From assembly GCF_900169565.1 (NCBI RefSeq), contig NZ_LT828648.1:808876-872875 (forward strand): DNA of 64,000 nucleotides. Reading direction: 5' to 3'. Source of the stretch: Nitrospira japonica (GTDB lineage: Bacteria; Nitrospirota; Nitrospiria; Nitrospirales; Nitrospiraceae). The notes under the pieces are model-generated. The model was not told the origin of the DNA. It did no database searches and worked only from the letters and a program-made list of their open reading frames with translations. Shown one piece after another: positions 8,468 through 15,516 of the stretch. How positions within the stretch are numbered: the stretch's first letter is position 1; every line of letters starts with the position of its first letter. A program made the position numbers and the translations under genes.

Positions 8468-9295
8468 CTAAAGATTTTTTTCGTGCTTCTTGAAGATGTC
8501 TTTTACAATCCTAAGGGCGACTGGTTTAGGTGAGGCAAAGAACAGATAGTAAACAACCGCGCCTCGTGAGTTTCGCATGGCAAGAGGCTTGGATACATGC
8601 TTGAAGCCAGCTACACCAAGCAACCTCTCTCTGAAAGCCTTCGTGACGGTTTCATTATCTAGTTTTTCTTCGTATCCGAACAGATTGCCAGTTGTGGAAT
8701 AAGCCGCTGATTTCCAGCTTCCGTCACCCCAGAATCGAGTCATCCTTTCAGCCTGTTCCGATGGGACAGACTCAGGGTCGTGCTTGAGCACATTCATATT
8801 CATGTCCATGATGGGAAAATTCAGAAATATTTCGACTGACTTCATCTGACCAGCAGTATAGATCACCTTCCAATCGAGATGCAGGCCATACGGGTCAAGC
8901 CAACAAAATCCTCGTCGATAATCTTTGTACTGTACTCTGGGAAAAACTTTTCCGAGAAGCACCTGGTTGCAGTCACCTTCATGAACAAATACGTTCTGCC
9001 GTTGCTGAGCTACTTGCTGCAAAGAATCGACGCGTGCCTGGTCGATGTCGATAAAATGATACTCGGCAAATGGCGGGCTTACATTCAAAGCATTAAGAGG
9101 CGAACCAGGCACAAACTCCTTTGTTGCGCGAGACAGATGAACCCCGGCTCCTGCAAACGCATCGATATATATATGATAGAGCCGCGGCTCTTTTTGAGCC
9201 GAAAGTATTTGGGAGTACGCCTGTGCATACTCCCGGATGATATCCAGTTTGACTTCGGACCAAGGACCTATCTCGTCAATGTTTGAATCTGCCAC
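8468..9295 (-). CDS. tcmP: Three-Cys-motif partner protein TcmP
   Basis: 275 residues, starting with GTG at 9295. It has features of a class I SAM-dependent methyltransferase fold: a glycine motif [11 protein letters not shown] (Asp45), an acidic strand end [10 protein letters not shown], and a catalytic-site-like [12 protein letters not shown] (Asp134-Pro-Tyr-Gly). The family is defined by its position next to the three-Cys-motif protein, exactly as here. A methyltransferase plus radical-SAM-like pair suggests modification of a nucleic acid or another cell component, possibly in anti-phage defence; that is inference. The pair is AT-richer than the flanks and forms a two-gene operon. Confidence 0.85.
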   Translation of the reverse strand: MADSNIDEIGPWSEVKLDIIREYAQAYSQILSAQKEPRLYHIYIDAFAGAGVHLSRATKEFVPGSPLNALNVSPPFAEYHFIDIDQARVDSLQQVAQQRQNVFVHEGDCNQVLLGKVFPRVQYKDYRRGFCWLDPYGLHLDWKVIYTAGQMKSVEIFLNFPIMDMNMNVLKHDPESVPSEQAERMTRFWGDGSWKSAAYSTTGNLFGYEEKLDNETVTKAFRERLLGVAGFKHVSKPLAMRNSRGAVVYYLFFASPKPVALRIVKDIFKKHEKNL

Positions 9296-9399
9296 AGGAG
9301 CAACCTACTTACTTTAGCCCACGGCGTCAATTTACTGGCATTCCAAGAGATTGAACGATAAACCGATGATTATTACCGAGATGAGGTGAGTCAGAGGTT

Positions 9400-9477
9400 G
9401 GCGGGTGGCGCCAACTTGGGCGCCCGTCCGCCCGCAGCGGGGTCCCCACACCGGGCGGGGTGCGAGGACGGACGGGC
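9400..9477. repeat. GC-rich compound inverted repeat at island border
   Basis: Two overlapping palindromes. Arms GGCGGGTGGCGCC (9400-9412) and GGCGCCCGTCCGCC (9419-9432) form one hairpin. GCCCGTCC (9422-9429) and GGACGGGC (9470-9477), with inner CCGCCCG and CGGGCGG, form an alternative longer hairpin. It lies between the tcmP start and the M20 peptidase stop, where composition switches back to GC-rich. It could be an M20 transcript terminator, an element end or a structured RNA. Confidence 0.55.
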
Positions 9478-9513
9478 TGGTCGGCGACAGGACCCGCACA
9501 AGTCCCGCACTGC

Positions 9514-10881
9514 TTATCCCGTTTTCATCTTGGCCACTTCGGCGAAATAATGGGCGAACGCTTTCATACCGCCCGAAGCTTGGCCCCAATCGAAGTACTC
9601 GTTCGGAGCGTGATATCCGTGTTCGGGCAAGCTGAGGCCGAGAAAAAGAATGGGCACCTTCCACATTTTCTGCATCGTCACGACCGCGCCGATCGAGCCG
9701 CCCTCCCGAATGAAGGCGGGCTCCTTGCCGAAGCCTGCCTTGGCCGCGCGTTTCACGCAGTCGATATAAGGGCCTTCGAAGCTGCCCTTGAAGGGATGCA
9801 GCATGCCTTCCGGCTCCACTCGAACGTTCGGATTGAGTGTTCGCACATGCGCTTTGAGTAGCGCGAAGATCCGTTCCGGCGCCTGATTCGGCACGAGCCT
9901 CATACTGACTTTCAGCTCTGCCTGCCCCGGCACGATCGTCTTTATTCCCGGGCCGTGATAGCCGCCGGTCAGGCCGTGTACTTCAAACGTCGGCGCCGCC
10001 CAGATGCGGCGGGTCACCTCCGCGGGAGCCTCCGTCCGCAAGGAGTGGAACCCGTAGGCCTCTTTGAACCGTTTCACCTCGAATCCGGATTTCAGGAAGC
10101 TTGCAACTTCCGCCTTGGTCGGAGGGACGACATCCTTGTAGAATCCGGGAATCTTGACCTCCCCTGTCTTCGCGTTTACGCAGGCCATCGCCACATCCAT
10201 CAATTCAGCCAGGGGATTTCGCGCTGCCCCGCCGGTCACTCCCGAATGGGCGTCCTTGCTGCCCGTGCGAAGCGACAGTCTGGCTCCGATCAAGCCGCGT
10301 AATCCGTAGGGTGCGGCCGGCCGGCCCTTCGCAATCCAGATCGTGTCGGAGACGACCACCGAATCGGGACACGGAATCCCCTCGCGGTCTTTGAGTCCTG
10401 CGGCAAAATGCGGGCTTCCGATTTCCTCCTCGAGCTCCCACAGAAACCGGATATTGATCGGCACGCCCTGCTCCACGGCCAATCTGGCGCCGAAGAGGGC
10501 GGAAAGCGCCGGACCTTTGTCGTCCGTCGCCCCGCGCCCCCGATAGATGCCGTTCTCGTTTGCGAAGGCGAACGGATCCCTCTTCCACTCCGCTTCCTGC
10601 GCGGGTTGGACGTCCATGTGGTTGTAAATCGTCACGGTGGGATACCGTGCGCCGGTCATCCAGCCGCCTGACACGATCGGATAGCCGCCGGTTTCCACGA
10701 TTCGAGCCTTCGCGTCCAACCCGTTCAGCACATCGACTGCCATGGTTGCCATGCGCCGAATGTCGCCTGCGCGAGCCGGGTCCATACTGATCGACGGGAT
10801 CTCGACCATGTGTCCGAGCAGGTCTTCAAATTGCGCGCGCCGGTCCGGCACATACCTCTCGAGGGCGGCTTTCAGATTCAT
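9514..10881 (-). CDS. M20-family metallopeptidase (dipeptidase)
   Basis: 455 residues from the ATG at 10881, which has a GGAGGA ribosome site; the frame is open to 11031 but the extra part is Arg-rich non-protein-like sequence. The zinc-dependent peptidase motifs of M20 (CNDP/ArgE/DapE-like) are visible: YNHMDVQP with the first His and Asp, GRGATDDKGPALS, and ELEEEIGS with the catalytic Glu pair. An insert of lid/dimerisation domain follows (SGVTGGAARNPLAEL), and the last His ligand is in GLSLPEHGYHAPNEYF. No signal peptide, so a cytosolic dipeptidase or small-peptide hydrolase; exact substrate unknown. Confidence 0.92.
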   Translation of the reverse strand: MNLKAALERYVPDRRAQFEDLLGHMVEIPSISMDPARAGDIRRMATMAVDVLNGLDAKARIVETGGYPIVSGGWMTGARYPTVTIYNHMDVQPAQEAEWKRDPFAFANENGIYRGRGATDDKGPALSALFGARLAVEQGVPINIRFLWELEEEIGSPHFAAGLKDREGIPCPDSVVVSDTIWIAKGRPAAPYGLRGLIGARLSLRTGSKDAHSGVTGGAARNPLAELMDVAMACVNAKTGEVKIPGFYKDVVPPTKAEVASFLKSGFEVKRFKEAYGFHSLRTEAPAEVTRRIWAAPTFEVHGLTGGYHGPGIKTIVPGQAELKVSMRLVPNQAPERIFALLKAHVRTLNPNVRVEPEGMLHPFKGSFEGPYIDCVKRAAKAGFGKEPAFIREGGSIGAVVTMQKMWKVPILFLGLSLPEHGYHAPNEYFDWGQASGGMKAFAHYFAEVAKMKTG

Positions 10882-10985
10882 GAATGAGTCCTCCGGAAGA
10901 TGGTCGCGAATTATAGCGGCTGTCCGGCCGGGACGAAAGAGAACCTCCCCGCGCCTGCAGGCCCCGCATGCTAGAATGACCAGCC

Positions 10986-11447
10986 ATGATATGTTTACCG
11001 CGGGCCGTCGTACTGCCGCTCGTCGCGGCATGCTTCGTCTTTGTCTGGTTTCCCCTCCCGGCTGCCGGAGATCCGCTCAGCGTAAGGGACGTTTTGGAGG
11101 AGCCCGGCGTCTTTCACCTCAAGCAAGTGGTGTTGCAGGGCACGGTCAGGAACGTGCAGCCGCTCGATCCGTACAAACTGCCGGCCGGGACGACCTGCTA
11201 CGGCGCCTACCTGTTCCATTTGGAAGACGACACGGCCTCTATCGGCGTCGCGGTGTTCGGCCAGTGCGGCGTGCCGATCGTCAAGGATCCGGACGTCGAG
11301 GACGGAACGCGGATCGAGCTTCGCGCGACGATCCAGGCTCCGAGCCACGGCGGATACTATCTCAGTTTCCAGGGTCTTCAAGTGGCGGGAGAGCGTGAGG
11401 GCGTGGTACAAGCCGTGGCCGACCAGATTACCCCGCTGAACGAGTAA
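10986..11447 (+). CDS. Exported hypothetical protein
   Basis: 153 residues with a signal peptide (VVLPLVAACFVFVWFPLPAAG). The mature part is short and beta-rich (QVVLQGTVRNVQPL, YGAYLFHLEDDTASIGVAVF, RIELRATIQA), the strand pattern of an OB-fold of the kind found in periplasmic nucleic-acid- or ligand-binding proteins; this is inference. It lies 3 bp ahead of the lipoprotein gene and is most likely co-transcribed with it. Confidence 0.7.
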   Translation: MICLPRAVVLPLVAACFVFVWFPLPAAGDPLSVRDVLEEPGVFHLKQVVLQGTVRNVQPLDPYKLPAGTTCYGAYLFHLEDDTASIGVAVFGQCGVPIVKDPDVEDGTRIELRATIQAPSHGGYYLSFQGLQVAGEREGVVQAVADQITPLNE

Positions 11448-11450
11448 CCC

Positions 11451-12242
11451 ATGCCGCGCCTTCCCATCCTCTCGTCCGTTCCGCTCTTGACCCTGTGTCT
11501 GCTCTCGGCCTGCACCAGCAGTCGGGGGCTCCCCGTTGAACCGCTCCAAGAGATTCTCCGCGAGGAGGCGGATCGTTTCGAAGCTCCATCGCCCGCTCCG
11601 CCGCCGCGATCCATTCACACCCGACCCGAAGTCCCGGCGCTGGGCCTCTACCTCAAACGGGCGGGAATTCTTCCGCACGATTTCGAATGGACGGATCGCA
11701 ACCGCGATCACGTCCTGGCCTGGGCCAGAACCCTCGCGACGAACGGCGATCTGAGCGGCGCTCAGTACATCCCCCGATCGTCGCTGAAGGGATTCCAGCT
11801 GTCCCAGCTTCGTGATTCCTCTGCGCGGTACGGAACCGATCTCCTGCTGGTGCTGGATGGGGCCGGGGCGGTTGATCGGTACAACAACTCCAAGGGGCGG
11901 TGGTTGTATTGGACGATCCTCGGGACATACTTTGCCGACGGGACGCACAGTGACGCGCTGTGTCTGGTGCGGGGCTCTCTGTGGGACGTCAAGAGCGGCG
12001 CATTCCTCTTCGAAGCGCAAGCGGAAGGACGCGCCCATACCGTCGGCCCTGCCGCGTTCCTGGATGATACGACGGCAGTCGAGCAGGCCAAAGCACGCGC
12101 CCTTGAGAATCTGGAGCGTATGATTGCGGAGGAACTCCGGCGCCTGCGGAAGCTCCCTCAAACGGATGGTCCCGTCATCGAGAATCAAAGCTCCAGAGAG
12201 CCGAAAAAAACAGGAGATTCTGCGACGGGGTCAGGCCGATGA
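11451..12242 (+). CDS. Lipoprotein resembling rhombotarget lipoproteins
   Basis: 263 residues with a lipobox (LCLLSAC at Cys21), so lipid-anchored, probably to the outer membrane. The stretch YGTDLLLVLDGAGAVDRY through WLYWTILGTYFADGTHSDAL and DVKSGAFLFEAQAEG resembles, from memory, the core of rhombotarget-type lipoproteins; that match needs a profile search. A C-terminal helix (EQAKARALENLERMIAEEL) follows. The last 22 or so residues overlap the 3' end of the opposite-strand porin gene by 68 bp. The polar, low-complexity tail suggests the functional stop once lay earlier. Confidence 0.65.
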   Translation: MPRLPILSSVPLLTLCLLSACTSSRGLPVEPLQEILREEADRFEAPSPAPPPRSIHTRPEVPALGLYLKRAGILPHDFEWTDRNRDHVLAWARTLATNGDLSGAQYIPRSSLKGFQLSQLRDSSARYGTDLLLVLDGAGAVDRYNNSKGRWLYWTILGTYFADGTHSDALCLVRGSLWDVKSGAFLFEAQAEGRAHTVGPAAFLDDTTAVEQAKARALENLERMIAEELRRLRKLPQTDGPVIENQSSREPKKTGDSATGSGR

Positions 12243-13428
12243 CGCCGGGAGCGATCTGCCCCCCTGTGTAGAATCCTCCTTGCGGTCCCGTGGAATTGTC
12301 GAAGCGGTACTCGAGGCGGAAGATCGTCGTCGTCCAGGCATAGTACCACCTGTACTCCAATGTCGTGGTGACGGCCTTGATAAACTGTTTCGCCCCCGTC
12401 AGCGTCCCATCCGGATCGTAGTAGAGTTCGGGTCGAACTGCGACTGCCCATGGCCGTGCCAGCTGCCAGTGCCCCCAGATCGCTCCGCCGGTCCAGAATG
12501 CCTGCCGGCCTCCGGCTTCCGGTATGGATTGTTCCGTGCCGATGTCGTAGGCCAATGCGACGGTGAATGCATGACGCTTCCACTCCAGGATGCTGTCCGA
12601 AAAGAACCGCCAATATTTCATCTGCGTATTGGACTGGTCCGGTCCGTAATAGAGATTTTGGATAACGGTCAGCTGCGATGAGGCATTCCATTTGACCTGC
12701 GTTCCATAGCTCGGGAGGTTGTTGGGATAAGACAGGAAGTTATAGCGGTTGATGACATAGAACGCCGTCTTGACCGCCTCGCCGAACTGATATTGTGCGG
12801 CGACTCCGAACATAAAATACGGCGAGTTGTCAGCGAGATACGATCTCGTATAGTTGAAATTGTCTTTTGCATAGAATGAATCGTACCCGATGAAGCTGTT
12901 GAACAGTCCGGCCGTCAATGTAAGGCCCGTACCAACGGGAGCCAGATACGAGACGTTGGCGCGGGAAAAATGGCTGAACGTATCGGCGTTCGGGTACGGA
13001 TCTCCGAACCGTAGGCTGGCATTGGGAACTTCGCCGGTCACATCGCGTCCTGTCTGAAGGGCCAACTCCATTCCCCAACGCGACGCCTCGTTGGCGTCCT
13101 TCCTGACGTACGCCAGCGCCATGTTGATATTCGGATCGTTGACCCGTTGCGTCGTCACCTTGCTGCGCCACAAATGATTCTCGGGAAAGTTGAAGTCGAC
13201 GGCGTAGCTCAGATCAAGATACAGACCGTAGTGCCATAACGATCTCGGCTCCTCGTCGCGTTGATCGGCTTTGGATTCGGTCTGGGGGATGGAAACAGGG
13301 GGTGGCTGTTCCGCGCCTGCCGTCAAGACATCGGCCCGCCAGGCCAATATACATATCACGGTGGACAGCGCGCTGATTTTCAGGAGATCGACGATCGTTC
13401 CCGCTCGCACGATCACACCGATTTCCAC
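12175..13428 (-). CDS. Outer-membrane beta-barrel porin (bbp2/OmpL-like), copy 1
   Basis: 417 residues: signal sequence, a short Pro/Gln/Glu linker, then an alternating beta-strand pattern rich in aromatic residues (LWHYGLYLDLSYAVDFNFPE, SYLAPVGTGLTLTAGLFNSF, DSFYAKDNFNYTRSYLAD). It closes with a barrel-ending strand (LLFFSALWSFDS). It is clearly paralogous to the gene at 13608, sharing NHxxR, ANxSYLAPVGxGLT, GLFNSFIGY, YYGPDQS and QFIKAVTTT. The likely role is a passive outer-membrane channel; the substrate is unknown. It is divergently transcribed from its paralogue and its 3' end overlaps the lipoprotein gene. Confidence 0.85.
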   Translation of the reverse strand: MEIGVIVRAGTIVDLLKISALSTVICILAWRADVLTAGAEQPPPVSIPQTESKADQRDEEPRSLWHYGLYLDLSYAVDFNFPENHLWRSKVTTQRVNDPNINMALAYVRKDANEASRWGMELALQTGRDVTGEVPNASLRFGDPYPNADTFSHFSRANVSYLAPVGTGLTLTAGLFNSFIGYDSFYAKDNFNYTRSYLADNSPYFMFGVAAQYQFGEAVKTAFYVINRYNFLSYPNNLPSYGTQVKWNASSQLTVIQNLYYGPDQSNTQMKYWRFFSDSILEWKRHAFTVALAYDIGTEQSIPEAGGRQAFWTGGAIWGHWQLARPWAVAVRPELYYDPDGTLTGAKQFIKAVTTTLEYRWYYAWTTTIFRLEYRFDNSTGPQGGFYTGGQIAPGVIGLTPSQNLLFFSALWSFDSR

Positions 13429-13607
13429 AGGAGATCAAGGACCGTCTGCTCACGGCAGACAGCTCCTCCGGTCTTGACGTCTTCCTAATACGTTTGCGCC
13501 GTCTTTTTACCTCATTTTGACGGATAATGCGCTATCGTGTTTGGTGTTTGTGAGCACAGCGCCCTGTCACTGGTTGAAGGCATGCACGAGAAGGAGAAAC
13601 CGTTCGA

Positions 13608-14777
13608 GTGAACCGGTCCCTGCTGCGGACGTTCGGTCTGGCCGTCTGGTTGGGAGCCAGCGTCATTGCAGTGTCCGCATCGGGTGAAGAGACTCCGGCA
13701 GAACCTTCCGCTGAGCCGGCACGCGTGGACAAGCCTCTCTGGCACTACGGAGGATTCATCGATCTTGGCTATTCGCTCGACTTCAATTTTCCGGCCAACC
13801 ATTTTTTCCGCGACCGAAGCACCACCCCCAGAGTCAATGAGCTCAACCTCAACATGGTCGCCGGCTACGTCCGCAAGGATGCGACGGAATCGTCGCGATG
13901 GGGAACGGAATGGCTCGTGCAAGCCGGGGAAGATTCCAAGGCCTTCGGATTTGCCGTCGGCGTGCCGAATGCGCCGAATTCCGACGTGTGGCGCCATTTC
14001 GGGAGGGCAAATGCCTCGTATCTGGCGCCCGTCGGCAACGGGCTCACGGTGCAGGCCGGACTGTTCAACAGCTTCATCGGGTACGAATCGCTCTATGCCA
14101 AGGACAACGGCAATTACACGCGCGCCTGGATCGCGGACTATTCGCCGTACTTGATGTTCGGAGTGAATGCCCAGTACGACTTCAACGAGCGATGGGGCGG
14201 CGCATTTTTCATCATCAACGACTACTTCCATCTCGAACATTCGAACAACGTCCCAAGCTACGGAGGGCAGGTACGGTACACACCCGCCTCGGGCTGGACC
14301 GTCAAGGAAACCGTCTACTACGGTCCCGATCAGTCTGACACCGCGATGGAGTTCTGGCGCTTCTTCTCGGACAGCATCGTGGAATGGAAGGGCGAGCACC
14401 TGACGCTGGCGTTCGACTATCAGATTGGGACGCAGAGGAATGCATCGGCGCCAGGAAATCCGCGTGATTTCTACACGGGAGGGACTCTGGAAACACGTTG
14501 GCACATCGCAGGCCCCTGGGCGGTCTCGGTCAGGCCCGAGTTCTATTGGGATCGAAATGGCCTGATGACGGGATCCGAGCAATTCATCAAGGCTGTCACG
14601 ACCACCGGTGAGTATCGGATACCCTACAAATGGACCACGACGATCTGTCGGCTGGAATACCGGTATGACGATTCCACCGGACCTGGCGGGGGATTCTTCA
14701 AAGGGACGAACAACGTCCTCACACCGGGGCAGCAGATGCTGATCTTTTCCGTCGTCGGAACTTTTGATTCCCCGTAA
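13608..14777 (+). CDS. Outer-membrane beta-barrel porin (bbp2/OmpL-like), copy 2
   Basis: 389 residues, starting with GTG at 13608 after an AAGGAGA ribosome site at 13591. Signal peptide (FGLAVWLGASVIAVSASG), then beta-barrel strands: LWHYGGFIDLGYSLDFNFPA, ANASYLAPVGNGLTVQAGLF, VKETVYYGPDQSDTAMEFWR. The final strand QMLIFSVVGTFDSP matches the end of copy 1, so both stops are trusted. Head-to-head arrangement with copy 1 leaves a shared 179-bp control region (13429-13607). It converges on kdpE with only 4 bp between the stops. Confidence 0.87.
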   Translation: MNRSLLRTFGLAVWLGASVIAVSASGEETPAEPSAEPARVDKPLWHYGGFIDLGYSLDFNFPANHFFRDRSTTPRVNELNLNMVAGYVRKDATESSRWGTEWLVQAGEDSKAFGFAVGVPNAPNSDVWRHFGRANASYLAPVGNGLTVQAGLFNSFIGYESLYAKDNGNYTRAWIADYSPYLMFGVNAQYDFNERWGGAFFIINDYFHLEHSNNVPSYGGQVRYTPASGWTVKETVYYGPDQSDTAMEFWRFFSDSIVEWKGEHLTLAFDYQIGTQRNASAPGNPRDFYTGGTLETRWHIAGPWAVSVRPEFYWDRNGLMTGSEQFIKAVTTTGEYRIPYKWTTTICRLEYRYDDSTGPGGGFFKGTNNVLTPGQQMLIFSVVGTFDSP

Positions 14778-14781
14778 TGCT

Positions 14782-15477
14782 TCACTCGGTCCTGAGACGA
14801 TACCCGACTCCCAGTTCCGTGACGAGATACCGGGGATGCGCCGGGTTGATCTCGACTTTGTTCCGGAGCTGCCGCATGTACACCCGGAGGTAATGGGATT
14901 CTTCGACGTGTAACGGACCCCAGGCTTCTTTCAACAATTGGCGGTGGGTCAGCACCTTTCCGGCATGGCGGACAAGGGCCGTGAGCAACTTGTATTCGAT
15001 AGGCGTGAGATGGATTTCTTTGCCCGCCACGAACACCTGCCTCCGCCCCAGATCGACCCGCAATCCCTGGATGGAAAACACCGATTCGCCGGCGTCGGCG
15101 ATTCGAGCCACATGCCTCAAGGCGGTGCGCATTCGAGCGAGCAGTTCGGAGACTCCGAACGGCTTGGTCACATAGTCATCGGCGCCCAGGTCGAGCGCTT
15201 CGACTTTCATCGGTTCCTGATCTCGAGCCGACAGGACGATGATCGGCGTGACCGTCCATTCCCGCACCAGCCGAATCACCTCAATCCCGTCGAGATCCGG
15301 AAGGCCGAGATCGAGTAGGATCAGGTCCGGGGTTCGCGCCTTCGCGTCCACCAGGCCCTGCCGTCCCGTGGTCGCCTCCAGTAATCGAAAGCCATGCGCC
15401 GGCAGCGTGGCGCGCAGGAATCGCCGGATCTCCGGTTCATCCTCTATGACAAGCACTGTGACGTCCTGTCCGGACAT
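14782..15477 (-). CDS. kdpE: Response regulator KdpE
   Basis: 231 residues, an OmpR-family regulator of potassium uptake. The receiver domain shows the acidic pocket (VIEDEPEIRRFLRA), the phosphorylated Asp in LILLDLGLPDLDGIE, and the conserved Lys in DDYVTKPFGVSELLARM. The C-terminal winged helix is HLTPIEYKLLTALVRHAGKV with the recognition part after it. A TTG at 15501 in frame could add 8 residues, but the ATG at 15477 fits the family better. It is the last gene of the kdp operon, 39 bp after kdpD. Confidence 0.94.
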   Translation of the reverse strand: MSGQDVTVLVIEDEPEIRRFLRATLPAHGFRLLEATTGRQGLVDAKARTPDLILLDLGLPDLDGIEVIRLVREWTVTPIIVLSARDQEPMKVEALDLGADDYVTKPFGVSELLARMRTALRHVARIADAGESVFSIQGLRVDLGRRQVFVAGKEIHLTPIEYKLLTALVRHAGKVLTHRQLLKEAWGPLHVEESHYLRVYMRQLRNKVEINPAHPRYLVTELGVGYRLRTE

Positions 15478-15516
15478 CTCGGATCGGCCTTTCGGTGACA
15501 ACGGCCTGCGAGTCGA

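Noticed and set aside
9332-9664. Minus-strand frame covering the GC-rich inverted repeat
   Set aside because: It spans the palindrome and the 3' end of the M20 gene in another frame; no domain and no ribosome site.
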